Shown here piece by piece: positions 47,935 through 60,254 of a stretch of DNA of 64,000 bases. Below the pieces are notes generated by a model, which saw only the letters and a program-made list of their open reading frames with translations, was not told the DNA's origin and did not search any database. Both the position numbers and the translations under genes were made by a program. Within the stretch, counting starts at the first letter, position 1. Every line of letters starts with the position of its first letter. Source of the stretch: Sabethes cyaneus (lineage: Eukaryota > Arthropoda > Insecta > Diptera > Culicidae); contig NC_071353.1 in the NCBI RefSeq assembly GCF_943734655.1, positions 19,752,501 through 19,816,500 on the forward strand. Reading direction: 5' to 3'.

Positions 47935-48590
47935 CTGCTCCTCGACTTACTATACTCCTTGACCCGACTGCTTGACTTAACTGCTTGATTGGACTATTCG
48001 ATTCGGTTGCTCAACTCAACTGCTCGGCTGGACTACTCGACTCAACTGCTCGACTCAACTACTCGACTGAACTGCTTGATTCAACTGCTTGACAGAACTA
48101 CTCGACTCAACTGCTTTGCTCAACTGCCCGATTCGACTGCTCGATTCAACTATTCGAATCGGTTGCTCGACTTACTACTCGACATGACTGCTTGACTAGA
48201 TTTGACTACTCGATTTAACTGCTCGACTAGACTACTAGATTCAACTGCTTGACTCAACTGTTCGATTCAACTGTTCTATTAGACTGCTCGATTCAACTGC
48301 TCGACTGAACTACTCGACTCAATCTCTCGATTCGACTATTTGAATTGGCTACTTGATTCAACTGCTCGACACGTCTGCTCGACTTAATACTCCATTTAAC
48401 TGCTCGACTTGAAAGCTCGATTTTACAGCTCGACTTAACTGCTCTACTCGACAGCTCACTAGACAGATCGACTGGACTGCTTGATTCAACTGCTCGACTA
48501 GACTGCTCGATTTGACTACTCGACTCAGCCGCTTGACTCGACTGCTTGATTCGACTTCTCTATTCGCCTGCTCGACTCGATTGGTTCGCG
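47935..48590. repeat. Degenerate minisatellite, unit about 10 bp (CTGCTCGACT)
   Basis: More than 50 loosely conserved units of the type (CTGCTCGACT/CAACTACTCGA). A 68-residue frame at 47989-48195 is an artefact of the repeat. Confidence 0.85.
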
Positions 48591-48617
48591 GCAGAAAATG
48601 GACAGCTCAGAGTCACT

Positions 48618-48773
48618 TACAGAGACTATAGATTACAGAGGCGACAAGGCACTCAAAACCGCTAAATTTTGAATCGAAGCGGAGAGTACCATTATAAATA
48701 AAGGTAACTATCTGCTTTGATTCTAAGTTTAGCGATTTTTGAGTGCTTTGTTGCCTCTGTAATATAGTCTCTG
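48618..48773. mobile_element. Fold-back MITE with 9-bp target duplication
   Basis: Nearly the whole 156-bp element is a hairpin. The left arm has CAGAGACTATA, TTACAGAGGCGACAAGGCAC and TCAAAA; the right arm reverse-complemented reads CAGAGACTATA, TTACAGAGGCAACAAAGCAC and TCAAAA. AGAGTCACT flanks it on both sides (48609-48617, 48774-48782). Confidence 0.85.
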
Positions 48774-48782
48774 AGAGTCACT

Positions 48783-49570
48783 CACACAAAAAAGCAATTT
48801 TGTTCACCTATGAAGTATTCCACCACGCACACATATAAAGATTTTTTGACATTAGCTGAGGCCCTCGCTGAGGCTGTTTGCAGTAGGAGTAATATCAACA
48901 ACATCAAATTCCAAACTCCCGGATCCCCTCCTCCACTCTTTGCTCCCCTCTCACTACTACATAAGCGATCCTCAGCAAATGTCATTCTCGTTGGTGACGA
49001 AACCGCAAATTACTTCATAGAATCAGCACAGTGGAGATAATGTTTTTATTCAGTTAAATAAAATCCAATGCGAGCGTAAGAACTATTTGTTTCAGTTTCA
49101 GACCATGACTTTTTTATGTGCAACATCTCTGAGCTACATTATATTGTAATCATAAGATCTTCGCATGCCGTGATGTAAATAAATTTAATATAAAGCTCAA
49201 AGCACTAATACAAAAGTTAAATATCTTCGCAAACACTGGCAAATGGAATGTATCCGCAGTTTTTTCGACAGACATTTATATTTTCCGGATCGTGAGATTC
49301 GGGCTCAACTAGTGATAAATCAAAGAAGAAGTGAGAAATATCAAAATGTCTCGTAATTTTAGTTTCCTAAAATCCGATTCATTGAGGATGTAGGATCCAA
49401 AGATCTTATGACGTAATTGTGCTACTGGCAGAACAGTTTCAAATTACGTGATATGGTGTAGCGTAGTCGGATGCACATAAATCACAATGATTCAGATCGC
49501 TGAATCGTAGCCATATGCAGAGCCGTAGCGTGACATTGTGGCGCCCTTGGCGGAAACCCAATTCGACGCC
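48783..49570. other. No gene seen
   Basis: Short frames only; no repeat partner recognised in the window. Confidence 0.4.
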
Positions 49571-49574
49571 TTCT

Positions 49575-50260
49575 CTTTTCCTAAATCAGTGTTCCTTCCA
49601 AAATGGTCGATCAAAAGATAGACGTCGGCATATTCAACACTTTCGTGATCTTGATGATCAGCTTCTTCAACATTTTGACCATAAAATTATTGGAGTAAAT
49701 GCTGCGTTTAAGCTTCGCCCAAAAATTTTCTATTAGTTGGGGAGATAGTTGATGATCGTCGGTATAACGTTTATTTTCAGCCGGTTCGTCTCCTCTTGTG
49801 ATCTCTTGGCACGAAGGTCCAAGGTCTGATCAGGCTAAAAGACCACAGCAACTTGGTATAGGTACCAAAAGGGGGTATACCAAAATAAGGCGGCAACTTC
49901 CGGTGGGTACTTGGTACTGTATCTTCGTATCTCCTCGTTCACCGTAAACCGCGAACGATAAAACAGCGGCTTGAACATTCGTTTGTCGCTGATCGTCAGC
50001 TACAGAAGGATCTTTTTCGAGAACTTGGCGAGGAGGATATAGTTGACATCATCGTTTACCTTCTTGGTGAGGAACGTAAAATACTCGGTCCTCTGCCAGT
50101 CGTTGCCATCCAGCGTCAAATCGTTTTCATCACTCATTATAACTATGACATCGTGCTTCACCGACACCTTCAGCCGATTTGCGACACTCCGGGCGATTGC
50201 CCGGTGCCCGCTACTCAGACACAGTCAAAGAAAAATAATTTGATTTTTTCAAAGAAAATT
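49575..50260 (-). pseudogene. Decayed Tc1/mariner-superfamily transposase
   Basis: The minus strand, from 50,250 downward, reads HRAIARSVANRLKVSVKHDV, then VIMSDENDLTLDGNDWQ (position of the first catalytic D, normally DDETYFTLDGNDWQ). DVNYILLAKFSKKILL, LTISDKRMFKPLF and VNEEIRRY follow. After a frameshifted stretch, FWAKLKRSIYSNNFMVKMLKKLI (49,735-49,665) matches the C-terminal segment after the third catalytic residue. In-frame stops and frameshifts are present and the N-terminal DNA-binding domain was not found. The subclass is not resolved; it is distinct from the copy at 60,255-61,290. Confidence 0.7.
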
Positions 50261-53160
50261 TAAAATGTTTCAGCATCCTATTGCAAATGAGATATGCACT
50301 TGGAACATTATCTCTTCCGAAGGAATGGTTACCACCAGTGTCTGCATGGTTGTCATATAGTCATATAGTACATGCCGGATTCCGCTCCCAGCTCTGTTAA
50401 TTTTACTTCGTATGCAAATGAAGAACGAAACAGAAACGCCTTTTAGACATCCTAACATCCTAACCGATGTTCGCCGGTTGGTTCATCGTATCGTGCTGCC
50501 CACGAATCCGGCGAATAACGGTCGGTATCAATTAAACCCTATACTAAGCACCTGCATTTTATGGAATTAGCGAAAGGAAAGCATGTTTCCTACTGTCGTT
50601 TCATTTGCAATCCTTTACAGTTCCGTTCCCGCTCGCTAGTTAACAATTTCATCTGTTGGAATATACAAAGTTGCAAAACGAAAGTACGATGGTACGTATC
50701 TGTATTCAATAGACTCGTGCGTATGCAAACTACTCGTAATACTACCCCAAAGTCTTGTGAGGTTAGGGATACCATCCGTCTTGATTTAGCAAGACATTTC
50801 CTGATTTTAAGATCCTCTTCATTTTGTTGAGGATGCATCTTTTTTCAGCGTATTTTGTTTTTAAGTGGAAACTTCCTTATTGTTGACTAAAATTTTTCGA
50901 GCGTGTAAAGAGTGACAGTTCCATCTGTTTTCATTCTGAGTTTTCGCTTTACCACCACCGGTCACTGTGTTGATTTTGTGTTTCGTTTCGAAATTCTAAG
51001 TGGTTTATTCTCTTAAAAAGTCTAAATAAAAGTGTCACTTTAGTGACGAATTGCGTCGGACGTACCGTTGTTTCACAGGACGAACGTAAAGATTATGAGG
51101 TAAACTTGCAGGTAAATCTAATTAGGAAAAGCATATCCAAACACTGAAATATTGCAGGAATATTCAATTGACATTCACCTCTAAATCCTTGGTGAGCTAT
51201 CAGGTGCAAAAATCAAATCCAGCCGCTCAGAAGATTTGGGCTGCAGAAGGGGTTTTTGCGTTTCATACGCATTGCGCATGGTACGTTCTCGTACAACAAT
51301 AAGTCATTTCCGGAATATTTTCACCTCATTCAATTGATGTTATCTTAAGGGGAAACCGAAAGTGGCTCAAAGATGGCTGGGTAAATGGCTACCATTCGAA
51401 GCATGTATTGTTTTGCACCTTAAAAATGCATCTGTATTGGCAGAGAACGCTTTCGCCACGTAATCGGTGCTGCCAGCGCTGTTATAATTTCCTAAAACTT
51501 GTAATTCAAGTTATCGATCTGCTATGTATCAATAAACGCTCAGCAAAACATAATTGCTAATGGAAAATAAATTTAACTGATCATATCGATCATTACGTGT
51601 TCATAAAAGCGACCAATGTATAATTTGGAATTAGTTAATAGATATTTGGTTGCGCACATATTTCGTTGAACTAGCGATTTCTGAAAAAGTAGCAACACAG
51701 TATCAAACTTTCGTCACATCAATGAGCTTTTAAAGAGTTTTCAACTTTCGCCGCATCGATGAGCTTAGAGTGAGGTAAACAAACAAAACGCACACGCAGG
51801 AATCAAAAACGCAATCCGATGCAAGCGGATTAATTAAACATCTTAGTGATCCTACGCATTATTCAGTTGCTGCTGTTAATTTTGATTGAATCGGAATGCC
51901 TTGATAAAGAAAACAAACCCTTTTTCGGGATGTTTGTAGTCAGTGCGGTTGGCTGCGGATCAGCTGTATATGTTTGCAAGCTCCGCTATTGGACATATAT
52001 TACCAATACTAATGCAATATTCAAATAAACGTTTAGGTTTTTAACGAACACATGAGCTGTACAGTACAGTGTTTGTCGCACTAACACAATAACGTTAGCC
52101 ACTTTCGGTTCCGCCTTAAAGGAACATCCAGTACTCCGTTCATCAGCGTAAGTAAGGAAATATGAAACTGTTTCCTATCGTCGTGAAGAACCTTTACTTA
52201 TCGAAAGATGACATTCTAGTGCGAATTTTGAAACCCTAATAAACGAAGATAGAACTTTGAAATTGAAAAATATAGAGTTGGAATATTTTCCAATTTAAAA
52301 TTTGGTATTTATGGTTCAAAGCTCCACTAAGCAACTGGTAGCTATAGCTCTTCACGAGTAATCAAATTATGCAAGCTCCAATCCTAACTTTGTAGGCTTT
52401 GCTGCAGCACATCGTACCACTTCCCATTACGGATTCCCATTACATTTATGCACGCACAGTGATCTGCCAGAAAAGCACCGGCTCAGTAGGCCAATTATTT
52501 TACCGTCTCACCCTCACCGATGAGATGCTGTAATAATTTTGTCTTCACCACTCTGGGCTCCAGTGGGTCTGCCTGCGGTTAGCTGTGTAGGCGATGGGCT
52601 AGCTCGTAAGCGGTCACTGATGGCATTGAATTCGATTAGGATGAAAACGGTCTTGAACAGTGCTCGATTAGTATAGGGCTATTGTCGGTTTGTTCCTTGC
52701 ATGTGCTAAATAAGATATCAAATTGTATCAGTTAAATTAACCTCTGGCCCACTTTCAAGTTCGGTATCTTTGTACTTACTATGTTGTCGTACTGGAAACG
52801 ATTACCATGATTCATGGACAGGAAATTGTAACAGCGACAACGACGATGGATACTTACAGCGTGTAAACCAGACCAGTAAAGACAAGGTACATTTTTCAAA
52901 TACAAGGTCGCGTGCCTTCGCCCGCAACCACATAAGCCAATGTCGAGCGAATATGAGCGAAAACATGGGTGGAAAACTGTTTCGCGGAAAACTACTCTGC
53001 CTTCTGCGTGACGTGACTGTCAGGGTTTCATTAGTTTCAGTAGAGAAGGTAATTTTTGAAAATCAGCAACAATCTATTTAATGTCACATCCGAAGCAACT
53101 TAAATGTTGATTCTTTAAAAACAAATAAGTGAAATACTTTTTGTAATTTCAACAAACAGA
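50261..53160. other. Intergenic stretch of about 2.9 kb, no gene seen
   Basis: AT-rich, no conserved exons or internal repeats recognised. Frames of 60-103 residues have no features. Confidence 0.4.
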
Positions 53161-53168
53161 TTCAACCC

Positions 53169-53348
53169 TGTCGGGAGCCAACAACGGTCGTCGCTCCACT
53201 GAGCATGTTTGTTCAGTTATGGGCTCGGTCACCACGGACCGACTCGTGCATCGCTTTCTCTCGAAGGTATTTTGTTGCTGGGCGTACAGAGTAGCAACCT
53301 CGCCGCGATAGTCAGTCGCGGAATGTGAGGTAATTTTGTGCCATCACA
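53169..53348 (+). mobile_element. Candidate gypsy-type 5' LTR (180 bp)
   Basis: Starts TGTCGGGAGCC and ends ATCACA (TG...CA), followed after 2 nt by a primer-binding-site-like sequence. No second LTR or pol gene was found in the window, so the element is truncated or rearranged. Ends are inferred from one copy only. Confidence 0.5.
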
Positions 53349-53350
53349 TC

Positions 53351-53367
53351 TGGCGCTGTAACAGTGG
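53351..53367 (+). promoter_or_regulatory. Retrotransposon primer-binding site
   Basis: TGGCGCTGTAACAGTGG begins with the TGG complementary to tRNA 3' CCA and lies 2 nt after the LTR end, the normal arrangement for minus-strand priming in gypsy-type elements. Confidence 0.5.
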
Positions 53368-53458
53368 CCGTTTTTTCCTCTCCTTCACGGCAATCTCTCG
53401 TCTAGACTCAGCCGAGCCGGCTGTTTGTGCCGGAGCAGCCCAGCCGGAGGAAATTACG

Positions 53459-53551
53459 ATGGCAGCGATTAGCCACAATGACACTGAAGAAGTCGTCGCA
53501 GAAAAAATAGCAGTGCAGGATGTGATCGACTTGATCTATGGCGGTCAGTAA
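53459..53551 (+). pseudogene. Possible truncated gag start (30 aa)
   Basis: ATG at 53459 follows the primer-binding site by about 90 bp and opens MAAISHNDTEEVVAEKIAVQ, ending at TAA at 53549. Position suggests the beginning of gag, but the peptide alone is not diagnostic; a first host exon ending at GGCG|GTCAGT is an alternative. Confidence 0.25.
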
Positions 53552-53559
53552 AACTTCCA

Positions 53560-55440
53560 TTTTCTGTTGCCGTTGCCGGTAAGCGGGAACACTTATCAAT
53601 ATGATGGACATTACAGGAATAACGAGATTGACGAGCTCCGGATAGATTAATTCCTATTTTAAGATACTCAATTTTTAAGAACATAAAATCACCGTTGGAA
53701 ACTGTCTTCATCTGTTATCAAGGCTCACCTGAACAGATGTAATTTAATGTCACACAAACACCCACCCAACGATTTATGATAGTAAATTCACCATCTCTGA
53801 CGTCTGAGGAGAGAAAACCATTCAAGCGTTTAACAAATTGACCATATCAAATGGCCATTCAATATAATTTATTCGGATCATTCGTTCACCGTCGCTTCGC
53901 TTCACAGTAGCCAGCCGCCACGCCGGTGTACAAATTGAGGCGTGGGAAATATGCAATTATTGCATTTCTTTCTTTCAACAGGCGCTTTCCATTTCACACG
54001 TCAATTCTTACGCCGCCAAATGAAAGCCATCAGAGGCCCCAACCGTGCGGTTTTGGACACAGCTTTGGGGAGATGTGGTTTTCAGTTACCTTTCAGTTAC
54101 AACCGGTTCGGTCTGGCTGCTGGTGTCCGGCTAATCATCGGTTCTATACTAAAACGCACGCGAAAGGATAAGTGAAGGGTTTCCAAGGTGGTTCGAAGCA
54201 CCGCCAGCGAGAACCTTTTGGACCCGAAGAAAATCGAAGTTGAATTCTAGTCGAAGCACCTACACAGCAATCCGATTTCTATGTGCTGCTGGTCAAGCCA
54301 TTATTCATCGCTTTCAGCCTTCGAAATTAAAATTCTCGGCATTGTAAGTAGATTTATCTGGCTGGGGTTACCAGATCGAACTGTGTTCTATGCACCAAAC
54401 TACGACAGCCAGCGGTTCCATAAATGAACCTCATGTTGTTGTTTTTTTTAGATCGGATCCAGTCCCAGGTGTATATCGTGCATAACTGCTTCGGTGCACA
54501 CAGAAACCTCCAGAAACCAACTGCATGACCCTATCAAATACCATGGTTTTATCTGTACTACCTACTAAAGTGAATTAAATGCGAATGTAAAATTCAATCA
54601 GCGCTTTACCTTTCCAGTCCAAAGTGGTAAAGGGGAGTAATTTCAACATTAGCCGGCTAGGCCTCCTGGTCATTAAAACATATTCGACAAGCGAACACCA
54701 GTACCAGTACGATCAAACTAAACGTGCATTGAATCACGCGGTAGGAGCCTCGCTATTCGCGAGGGTCAGTCGTTTGTACCAAATCGGCGGATCCCAGAGG
54801 TTCCGGCAAAAAAAAATCCCAATCGCCGCCAAATCAGCTTGTCAATCACAGATAGATCACACTAGCTATCTTACAAAAAAAATATAATCAGATCAAATAT
54901 GTGCCTTGCACGCGCCTAACGCGCGTGGTCCTTATTGGGTTCAAGTCCTACGGTCTGTAGGACAGGCCTTCGTTCATTAATCAATTACCGATTGGTTGTT
55001 TCGTTTCTTTTTTTCCCGCGATCACCATCGCCACCGTATATGAACCGAACGAAGTGGCGGCGGTGATCGTAAAACAAGATCACCGATGGGTGCAGATATC
55101 GGGCGGTCGGGTTGTTTACCCTGCAGTGCGGAATATCCCTCGCTTGTGAGCTAACTGACTGACTGATTTGGGGTACTGTTTTGTCAAAAAGTGGTTGAAA
55201 AAAAAACAGTTAAACAAATTGCTGTATGATAGTCAACCTGACTAATTTGCTCGGAATATTTACATTCATAGACGTTTGACAAGAAGCCACCTAGCGTGTC
55301 CAGACATAAACAAAAGATGGGGCACTCGTTCTGTCGGAAGAATGTTTTGGCCTGGAAAAACAGAGGAATTACAGGATGGCTAATCTATGATTGCTTAAAG
55401 CAAAAATGCAAAATTAGGTGGCCGATTAGGTTTAAAACGC
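53560..55440. other. No gene seen
   Basis: Two overlapping frames of about 80 residues at 53,926-54,175 have no recognised homology. A small inverted repeat GATCACC(AT/G)(C)GCCACC..GGCGGCGGTGATC lies at about 55,019-55,070. Confidence 0.4.
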
Positions 55441-55800
55441 CGGACTTCTGAGTACAACTGGATTTAAAATCAAAATTAGATTTGCAACTGGGCTAGAAAT
55501 TAGAGTTGAAATTAAGCAGGAAATTATATTTAAAAGTGGGTTTGAAATTAGTCTTAAATTTGAAATTATTTGGACTGCAAGTTTAACTTGGCATTAAACA
55601 TAAAATCGGACTTAAAACAGAATTTGAATTAAAATTTTTAATTAAATTGGACTTGGAGATTAGACTTGGAATTACACACATTTGAAATTAGACTTGAAAT
55701 TATAATTCAAATTGTATTTGAAATTAGCGTTTAAATAAGACTTGAAATTGAACCTCAACAGTAAATTAGACGTCAATTTGGACTAGTTTGAACTTAAATT
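55441..55800. repeat. Degenerate GAAATTAGACTT-type repeats
   Basis: Words such as TTGAAATTAGACTTGAAATTA recur about every 20-25 bp with variation across roughly 350 bp. Non-coding. Confidence 0.6.
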
Positions 55801-55859
55801 TTTTATTCAAACTGGGCATGGCCAAGAGATTAGAAACGAAGTTTTACTTGAAATTAACA

Positions 55860-56316
<457 letters not shown>

Positions 56317-56949
56317 GCTGTTCGCTCCGTGTCCCAAAGGAAATAGGCAATTATATGGACTGGAACGATTTGCTCCGTGACCTTGGGAGCATGCATTCGG
56401 TAGCGCTCCGGCAGAAAAAGAAAGATGAATCCAAAATGATGCTCACTCGCCGGCAGTGCAAAGCAGCAAAGCATTGCAAAAGCAAAACAAAACTCGTCGC
56501 GTCGGAGAAGGTAACATCCGACTGAGAGAGGCCAAATCGATTCGTCATCTGTGCTTTGCCAGTAAAACGCCGAGAATTGAGACATTTTGCAGAGCACGAC
56601 AGAAGCCTGGATAGCTCAATTGTTCATCCAACGATTCTGAGACTAGCTTCATAAATAATAAGCTCCGCATGGATATCTTTACGTATCCACACCAGAATAA
56701 TTTTCATTAATCTCAAAACTCATTTTACGTCCACTATAGGGGGGCGTAAAAAAAAATCGGCCGTAAAAAACAGAACGTTAATTCAAATTTTGGATGTAAA
56801 ACGAGAGGACGTTAATTCAAATTTGGACGTAAAATAAGTCAAGAAATTTACGAAATCGCGTAAAATGAATGAACGTAAAAAGAGATTCTACTGTATTATA
56901 CTTATAAATTTTTAGAAAAACTGTGCGATCGAATGAAAACAATCTGACT
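56317..56949. other. No gene seen
   Basis: The tail of the open frame after the GT array (to 56525) is unrecognised. At 56,735-56,880 there are GGACGTTAATTCAAATTTGGACGTAAAA-like repeated words. Confidence 0.4.
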
Positions 56950-57281
56950 CTACGTTTTCCTTAGTTTTCTGCTCCATTTTTTCTTTTCAATCTTGTTTTT
57001 TCTTTTTCCCTTTTTTCCGTTTCCAGTTTTCGTACTATTCTAATTCTTTTTATCTCGGTTCTTTCTCGTTTTTCGTCTTTGTCTGTGCCATTTTTATCCT
57101 TTCGGTACCCCGTTTTTCGTCTTTCCTGCCTTTTTACTCTTTTTGGCTTCCTTTTTCTCCTCTTTAATTTAGTTTTCCTGTTATTAATTTCTTCTTTGTC
57201 TGTCCCATTTTCCCGGTTTTGTCCCATATTTCTCCTTTGATATCCCATTTGGCCTCTTTATGCCGTTTTCTCGTTTCCCGT

Positions 57282-57320
<39 letters not shown>

Positions 57321-57955
57321 GTTACATTTTGGTTTCTCTTGTTTTATTTTCCGTATTCTCTTTCTTGTCTCGTGTATTTTTACTGTCCGCTATTTCCTCT
57401 TCCTTTGTTCTTTTTCTATTCCTTTTGTTTGCACTTTTTCTGAGTCCTGAATTTCCTCTGTTTCTATCCCGGTTTTCGTGTGTTTTTTTTCGTTAGTCTG
57501 TTTCGTTATTCCTGCTTTTCTCTTTTTCTGTCGCGTTCTGTTTTGCTTTTTCGCATTTTTTTCATTTTTTCTCCTTATTTTATTTTAAATTTTGTCCCGT
57601 TTTCATCTTTTTCTGTTCCCATTTCTCCATTCTGCTGCTTCCATTTTTTTCTTATGTTTTCCTCCTTTTCTATCTTTTTTGTGTCCCGATTCTGCTTTTT
57701 TTATCCAGTTCATCCTCATTTTCTTACATTCTTACATTTTTTCTCACATTTGTTCTTTTCTCTTCCGTTGCTCACTTTTTCTGTCCAGTCTTCCCGCTTT
57801 GCACCTCGATATCCCTCCTGTTCTCTCTCATTTTGTTTTTTTTTTTCTCACTTTTTTATACTCTTTTAATGTCCCATTTTCCTCCCATTTTATCACGTTT
57901 TTTTCTTTTCTCATGCCCTCGCTCTCTCTCGACCTTTTTGACTTCTTTTTGTGAA
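56950..57955. repeat. 1-kb polypyrimidine tract with (TC)n core
   Basis: Strongly T/C-biased on the plus strand, with words TTTTCTTTTTCTGTTCC. A (TC)16 run lies at 57,285-57,316. It resembles the blocks at 472-1560 in composition. Open frames (Phe/Ser/Leu-rich on plus, Lys/Arg/Glu-rich on minus) follow from composition. Confidence 0.8.
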
Positions 57956-58058
57956 TAGCAGCAGGAAACGGACTATCTCTACATCCATCGGTAATCTGTC
58001 TATCTTAGAAAATTTACATTTCATGATTTCATTTCATTTCATTGTGGACAATCCAGTC

Positions 58059-58380
58059 AAATAAAAACTATATTTCTCGGGAACAACATGGATTTATGCT
58101 AGGCCGCTCAGTCCACCACCAACTTGCTGGAGTTAACGTCGACTTGCATTTCACACCTTGAGAGCAAAGCCCAGATCGACGTCATATACAGCAATTTAAA
58201 GGTTACATTCAACCGTATCGATAATCACACCCTGTAGTGTAAATCAAAACGTCTAGGAGTATCCGGTGTGTCACAGGGTAGCATCTTGGGCCCGCTACTA
58301 TTTATTCTCTCTATATAAACGATATTGTACCTATGCTTGACTTTGCTGGGTGCTGGATTCTGGCTCTTATATATCGATAC
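58059..58380 (+). pseudogene. Jockey-like LINE reverse transcriptase fragment
   Basis: Plus-strand peptides: STTNLLELTSTCISHLESKAQ followed by IDVIY (RT motif preceding the catalytic D), TFNRIDNHTL, then KSKRLGVSGVSQGSILGPLLF, matching G-V-P-Q-G-S-x-L-G-P-L-L-F of Jockey-type RTs. A stop and frame changes separate them. The remaining domains are absent. Confidence 0.75.
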
Positions 58381-58853
58381 ATTGAAGAATGACGAACGGA
58401 GGGAGAGAAGACATATAGCTGGATGACCAAAATGCCTGGGGATTGCTGGGATCACGGGAAGGTTGCGTCAGGATGGAAATATGGTTGAACAGCTGCCAGG
58501 AAACCTGCAATGCGCAGTACGCTGCCAATTTTAAACGCTGCGGCCAAATGCACAGACCATGTGCTTGTTTCTGGATGCTTTTCAATGAGTGACATTCATC
58601 CGCAAAATTTAATTCACCCGGAAAGAAGAACTCTAGGGCACTTGGGTGATTACTGACTTCATTACTGGCTTCAACTTCAATAGTGGTTGTATCTAGACGG
58701 GAAATCAACCGAGCAAGACCACGAGCCGAACTTGTCTCACTGCGATCATTCCGAATAGACTCCCTCCTTTCCTCCTGTCTCATCTCTTACTCTCCCTCCG
58801 TAACCACCGGATACCACTTTTTCGTGCAATCAAAAGTGGTAGTATGTCGCCAC
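58381..58853. other. No gene seen
   Basis: A 138-residue minus frame (58367-58783) overlaps the LINE fragment and has no recognised domain. Confidence 0.4.
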
Positions 58854-59042
58854 CACTAAATTGGACTTCCGAAAAAACGGCAAACGATTTTGCTTCCTTA
58901 CCATACATTAAACCTAGTGTCGGAAGTAGTGCGCTGTATAGCAAACGAGACGTGCTATACAGTGCACTACTTCCGACACTAGGTTTAATGTACGGTACGG
59001 AAGAAAAATCGTTTGCCGTTTTTTCGGAAGTCCAATTTAGTG
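58854..59042. mobile_element. Near-perfect hairpin element, 90-bp arms
   Basis: Arms 58854-58943 and 58953-59042 are reverse complements with four mismatches; the 9-nt loop is AACGAGACG. Ends read CACTAAATTGGACTTCC. No target duplication was evident. It is likely a fold-back MITE; the transcript would form a long dsRNA hairpin. Confidence 0.9.
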
Positions 59043-59044
59043 CT

Positions 59045-60130
59045 GGATACACAATAAATATTTGATTGTACGACCGGGAACTATTACGGAGCTTATTTAT
59101 TTGGTGCGGACTTGTTACAGTCGTTTAGCACTGCGGTCTTTCCGTTACAAATGTTTATCCACAAATGTAAATGTAATGGGTGCTACAATTTAATAGGTAA
59201 GGCTGTCCCTGACTCAGAGAGTGATTTACGGAGCCTTTAGAGTATCCCTGTTGAGCCCCAATACTTGGTCTGGATGTTCCAGGGTGAACGCAGAACGCAG
59301 GTCAGGTTTCTGAATGATCAATGTAGACAGATACAAACCCCAGCATGCTGATTTGATCTAAACCATTTAAATTTTCTGCATGAAAATTAAGAAGAAGATA
59401 AAACGAAAACAATCAATCTGTCACTGAGCGTGCTTCTCTATCTTAGGTTGATACCGCTGCTTTAAAAAAAGACCGACTACAATATACGATTTGGTGCTAG
59501 CTTAGGAGCCACTATGACTCTATGCTGCTAAAAGTAATTAATTAACTAAGTAACTGAAAACTAACGGGGGATTACTATTCTGAATGCTGCATACAAAGTT
59601 GCTTTTCTAATCATCAATCGACTGTTGCACTAGCTAACAATTTCGTGGAAAGTAATAGGGCGGACTTCAAGGAACCTTCACCATACGATAGCAAAAACCA
59701 ACAAGAGCTACGGCAAACGAGTAAATGAGAAAAAGCTCGCCTGGTAAGCTGATTAGACTTATCATTGCTAATGGCTGGATTTCAGTGCTATGCGAAAATG
59801 TCCGGTGGTATGTTGAACTCATTCTAATCTCGCAGGAAACGGTCTATCGTGCTTGTTTCTCAACATCGCGGTGGGGGAAGATTTTGGGGAAGTTCAATTT
59901 ACATGTACTTCAACGACTGAATGCGATCTTTACAGTTGTGCCTATTTCGGTCACGATTTGTAACTATCATCACTGTGGCAAGTTAACCCTTTGGTGCCCA
60001 CCGCCGCCTTTTGGTGGGTTAGAAGCATAGAGGTACTATAGATTCTCAAAACATGGACCACGCTCGAAGAGGTTCTGCGAGTACTCGAAATTTTGGGCGG
60101 CTACGGCGACCCCCTTTTTCTAAAGGCTTC
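59045..60130. other. No gene seen
   Basis: AT-rich, a 101-residue plus frame (59725-60030) is unrecognised. A GGGTGTCCCACATCAAATTG sequence at about 60,136 could be a terminal sequence of the transposase relic that follows. Confidence 0.4.
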
Positions 60131-60254
60131 TAAAGGGTGTCCCACATCAAATTGCATGACTGAAGAAACGCTGTAGAAAATTACCCATTGGGTATTTTCT
60201 CTTGAAAATTTGGGTAGAAGTAGCTTAGAGGGTATTCGCAAATTAAACAAAATG

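Noticed and set aside
54940..54952. GGTTCAAGTCC, a perfect Pol III B-box match
   Set aside because: No A-box at the right spacing and no tRNA fold or second copy; a single 11-nt match is expected by chance.
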